DNA of 64,000 nt, taken from the NCBI GenBank assembly GCA_900767835.1, contig CAAGAO010000016.1, forward strand, positions 14,100-78,099, read 5' to 3'. The DNA comes from Clostridia bacterium. GTDB taxonomy: Bacteria > Bacillota > Clostridia > Christensenellales > UBA1242. Under the pieces are notes generated by a model, which saw nothing but the letters and a program-made list of their open reading frames with translations, made no database searches and was not told the DNA's origin. Shown here piece by piece: positions 62,493-64,000 of this stretch. Positions within the stretch are counted from its first letter, which is position 1; the number at the start of each line of letters is the position of its first letter. The position numbers and the translations under genes are program-made.

Positions 62493-62769
62493 TTTTTATT
62501 TCCTTAAATTTTTATTTTCCGTTAAGTGTTACTATTGTCAAGTAGTAACATAAAATTTTCACAAGCCAGTGCAGGCACTTGGCTTTGTGAAAATTTTGAA
62601 GTTGTAAGCAGTTCGTTGGAGCAATTTTTGTTATCAAACTTGGTTACAGTGCGGGCGACTTTTCAAGTCGCAACCGTGAAATTTGCACCTGCAACATTTC
62701 CCGCACTATTAACCTTGTTTATTTTCGTAGTTTTTCCACCAATTAATAGTAATATTATTTGTGGGTAAC
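62493..62769. other. Hairpin-dense non-coding region, candidate ssDNA phage origin and packaging signal
   Basis: Four inverted repeats fill these 277 bases. (1) 62527-62550: TGTTACTA / TAGTAACA, loop of eight holding a TTGACA (minus strand). (2) 62552-62597: about 21 bp, left arm AAAATTTTCACAAGCCAGTGC with two bulges and a 2-base loop. (3) 62648-62707: AGTGCGGG / CCCGCACT enclosing GCGACTT / AAGTCGC. (4) 62736-62764: CCAC / GTGG with TAATATTAC in the loop on the minus strand. The third is more G/C-rich than its surroundings. Filamentous phages keep origins and the packaging hairpin in such a region. Confidence 0.75.
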
Positions 62770-63021
62770 CTATTTTTTGTGCAGTTCCCTGCGTTTGTTT
62801 CGTTCCTTTTCTTTTTGTAACCTTAACATTTTTCGCTGATAAAGTTTATCTTCGCGGTCAACCTTCTTAAATGCCTTTTTCATATTCTTGTAGATATACC
62901 TATATATCTTCTTATTAAACTTTTCAGGCACAAAGTCGGCAGTATCGAGTGTTTGTTCAAAAGTCGTATAATAATGAGCAAGACATTCATTAATAAGTTT
63001 ATTTTTATTATAATTTATCAT
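62770..63021 (-). CDS. Small basic phage protein, unknown
   Basis: An 83-residue protein whose second half is strongly charged and basic (KKAFKKVDREDKLYQRKMLR, QKEKERNKRRELHKK), probably helical and nucleic-acid-binding or membrane-facing. The first half has MINYNKNKLINECLAHYYTT. There is no recognised motif or signal peptide, so it is not an obvious coat protein. Its ATG lies one base after the Zot-like stop, and AAGGAG inside the Zot-like gene serves as its ribosome site. Confidence 0.65.
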   Translation of the reverse strand: MINYNKNKLINECLAHYYTTFEQTLDTADFVPEKFNKKIYRYIYKNMKKAFKKVDREDKLYQRKMLRLQKEKERNKRRELHKK

Positions 63022-63022
63022 A

Positions 63023-63838
63023 TTACTTTTTCTCCTTACCTAAAAAGTTTTCTGGCATTTCATCATCATATTTTTCAAGAGCTCGAATATATCCCTCTTT
63101 GGTGTTCTCCACTGGTTCCGAATAATTAAGGTCAAAATCTTGGTCAAAGTGTCCAGCATAAAATTTAGGTTTACAAGATTGGCTATCATACAAAGAAAAC
63201 ACATTATAATTCGCTTCTATTTTATCCTCTGTATATGTTTCTTTATCACTGCCACCGGATGCCATATATCTATCAAACATTTTTGAGTTTTCAAAACGGC
63301 GAATATGCCATTTGAGCGACTTAACATTTCCAAAATCATCAGTTTTAATATCAAGTTTTTGTATTTCAATAAATTGACACAATTCCCTAATTATGGCATC
63401 AATCAACATTGGTCTTTGCACATCAATATAAATATCCAAATCGTCGTGGCGGTGTTGTTCATAAAAGCGGGCTATCCAAACAGGAAAACTCGATTTGCCT
63501 CCAGCACGTGAGTTGTAATACTTCTGCCCTTCAGTAATGGCTATAAACTCATGAGGTACAACAAAATGAGTTTCAACATTGGCATTTGCAAAGCCTAACC
63601 TATAGGGGTTAATTCTTCGACAAAAACGCGGGCTGTAGCCAAACTTACGAAAAGTAATATCATAATTAGATGCAACACAATGTTTTGGAATCGTCAAATT
63701 AAAACCATTTGAATTTTTAAACATAATTTCTCTTTTCATTGCCCGATAGCGTTCAATATTAAAACAAGCCATATTCGCTAGGTGTGTCAAAAGGGCTGTT
63801 TTGCCAGCCCCCGGCACACCAAAAATTATTGTAATCAT
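63023..63838 (-). CDS. Zot-like packaging ATPase of a filamentous phage
   Basis: Zot/pI-family ATPases extrude ssDNA through the membrane as it is coated. Walker A GVPGAGKTAL is at 7-16. The Walker B strand reads EFIAITEGQKYYNSR (97-111), with Thr where Asp normally stands before Glu. FYEQHRHDDLDIYIDVQRPMLIDAIIREL (in two runs, about 125-153) matches the conserved region after Walker B (RH, DI, Q, D, R). The 271 residues contain no transmembrane helix, unlike pI of Gram-negative phages. AAGGAT precedes the ATG. It identifies the element as inovirus-like. Confidence 0.85.
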   Translation of the reverse strand: MITIIFGVPGAGKTALLTHLANMACFNIERYRAMKREIMFKNSNGFNLTIPKHCVASNYDITFRKFGYSPRFCRRINPYRLGFANANVETHFVVPHEFIAITEGQKYYNSRAGGKSSFPVWIARFYEQHRHDDLDIYIDVQRPMLIDAIIRELCQFIEIQKLDIKTDDFGNVKSLKWHIRRFENSKMFDRYMASGGSDKETYTEDKIEANYNVFSLYDSQSCKPKFYAGHFDQDFDLNYSEPVENTKEGYIRALEKYDDEMPENFLGKEKK

Positions 63839-63881
63839 ATTTTATCCTTAACTTTTTAAATTATATTTGTATATAGTCCAC

Positions 63882-64000
63882 CTATGCTGTTTCTTCTATT
63901 GCAACAATTTTGTCTGCATAAGACGATAAACTAGGCATTGCTTTAAATGTTTCAACACTATCTGCTGGCACTTCAATTTTGACAATATTTGAATTATACG
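63882..64000 (-). CDS. Unknown phage gene, 3' end only
   Basis: The last 38 codons of a minus-strand gene entering from the right edge: VKIEVPADSVETFKAMPS, then a tail rich in Ser, Ala and Glu. It is acidic, without a membrane segment in the visible part. It ends 44 bases before the Zot-like start and is probably cotranscribed with it. By position it could be a structural or assembly gene; nothing visible identifies it. Confidence 0.6.
   Translation of the reverse strand, partial: YNSNIVKIEVPADSVETFKAMPSLSSYADKIVAIEETA

Larger units (their letters stand above)
59629..64000. mobile_element. Inovirus-like prophage, left part
   Basis: A Zot-like ATPase, an HUH replication initiator, a hairpin-dense non-coding region and small genes all read on the minus strand next to a split tRNA-Tyr. 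This combination is the hallmark of filamentous ssDNA phages integrated in a chromosome. All genes here have Shine-Dalgarno sites, unlike many neighbouring host genes. No coat gene, integrase or right boundary is visible, so the element continues past the window edge. The left boundary is the tRNA fragment. Confidence 0.82.

Noticed and set aside
62526..62768. 80-codon plus-strand open frame across the phage non-coding region
   Set aside because: It begins with GTG without a ribosome site, is opposite to all phage genes, and merely translates the arms of the hairpins.
1..64000. CRISPR array, rRNA genes, or a restriction or classical defence island
   Set aside because: No regularly spaced repeats, no rRNA-like stretches and no cas, restriction or abortive-infection motifs were seen on reading. 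The phage methyltransferase has no nuclease partner in the window.

Overview
The window is low-GC DNA (very A/T-rich, with A/T-ending codons) from a spore-forming member of the Firmicutes (Bacillota), most likely an uncultured gut-type Clostridia. The evidence is spoIVA, yunB and a spoVAC-spoVAD-spoVAE operon, a T-box ahead of pheST, a LexA with a clostridial-type operator, RNase Y, and the gene orders plsX-rnc-smc-ftsY, rpsO-pnp-(ylxY-like)-ftsK and pgsA-cinA-recA. I cannot name the genus from sequence alone.

Layout. 1-2.3 kb: a partial unknown gene, an unknown membrane protein and a SipW-type signal peptidase. 2.5-4 kb: spoIVA. 4.1-8.4 kb: glpK, an SCP2-like gene, an iron alcohol dehydrogenase, a YhhN-like membrane enzyme and rnhA. 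8.6-14.7 kb: plsX-rnc-smc-ftsY. 14.9-26.7 kb: a lipoprotein, rpsO, pnp, a catalytically degenerate deacetylase, ftsK/spoIIIE, rimO, pgsA, a divergent cinA and recA. 26.9-29.1 kb: a class A PBP on the minus strand. 29.4-37.2 kb: miaB-mutS-mutL-miaA and a PLP enzyme, coupling tRNA A37 modification with mismatch repair. 37.4-40 kb: lexA and a membrane-bound PadR-like regulator. 40.1-45.4 kb: a YgjP-like protease, then T-box-pheS-pheT-rluA on the minus strand, with rluA frameshifted. 45.4-50.3 kb: cysteine desulfurase-thiI, rny and an MTH1-like Nudix enzyme. 50.5-54.5 kb: a FabG-like reductase, a membrane protein, a tyrosine recombinase, a degenerate nucleotidyltransferase-like gene and a 34-bp perfect palindrome built like a Xer site. 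54.6-58.8 kb: yunB, spoVAE/AD/AC and a Gly/Tyr-rich lipoprotein.

From 59.6 kb to the right edge lies the most unusual part: the left portion of an integrated inovirus-like (filamentous ssDNA phage) element. It begins at a 3'-half tRNA-Tyr(GUA) that serves as the attachment site, followed by a perfect 12-bp tandem repeat. Its minus-strand genes, from right to left, are a partial unknown, a Zot-like packaging ATPase, a small basic protein, a hairpin-packed non-coding region that looks like the replication origin, a DNA methyltransferase, an HUH rolling-circle Rep, a helix-turn-helix-like protein and a small unknown. Coat genes, any integrase and the rebuilt tRNA-Tyr should lie beyond base 64000.

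A second theme is transcription. At least eight first genes have a -10 box only 6-7 nt before the ATG and no Shine-Dalgarno sequence, which predicts leaderless mRNAs. Other genes, including all the phage genes, have ordinary GGAG-type sites. Convergent gene pairs are separated by strong two-way hairpins.
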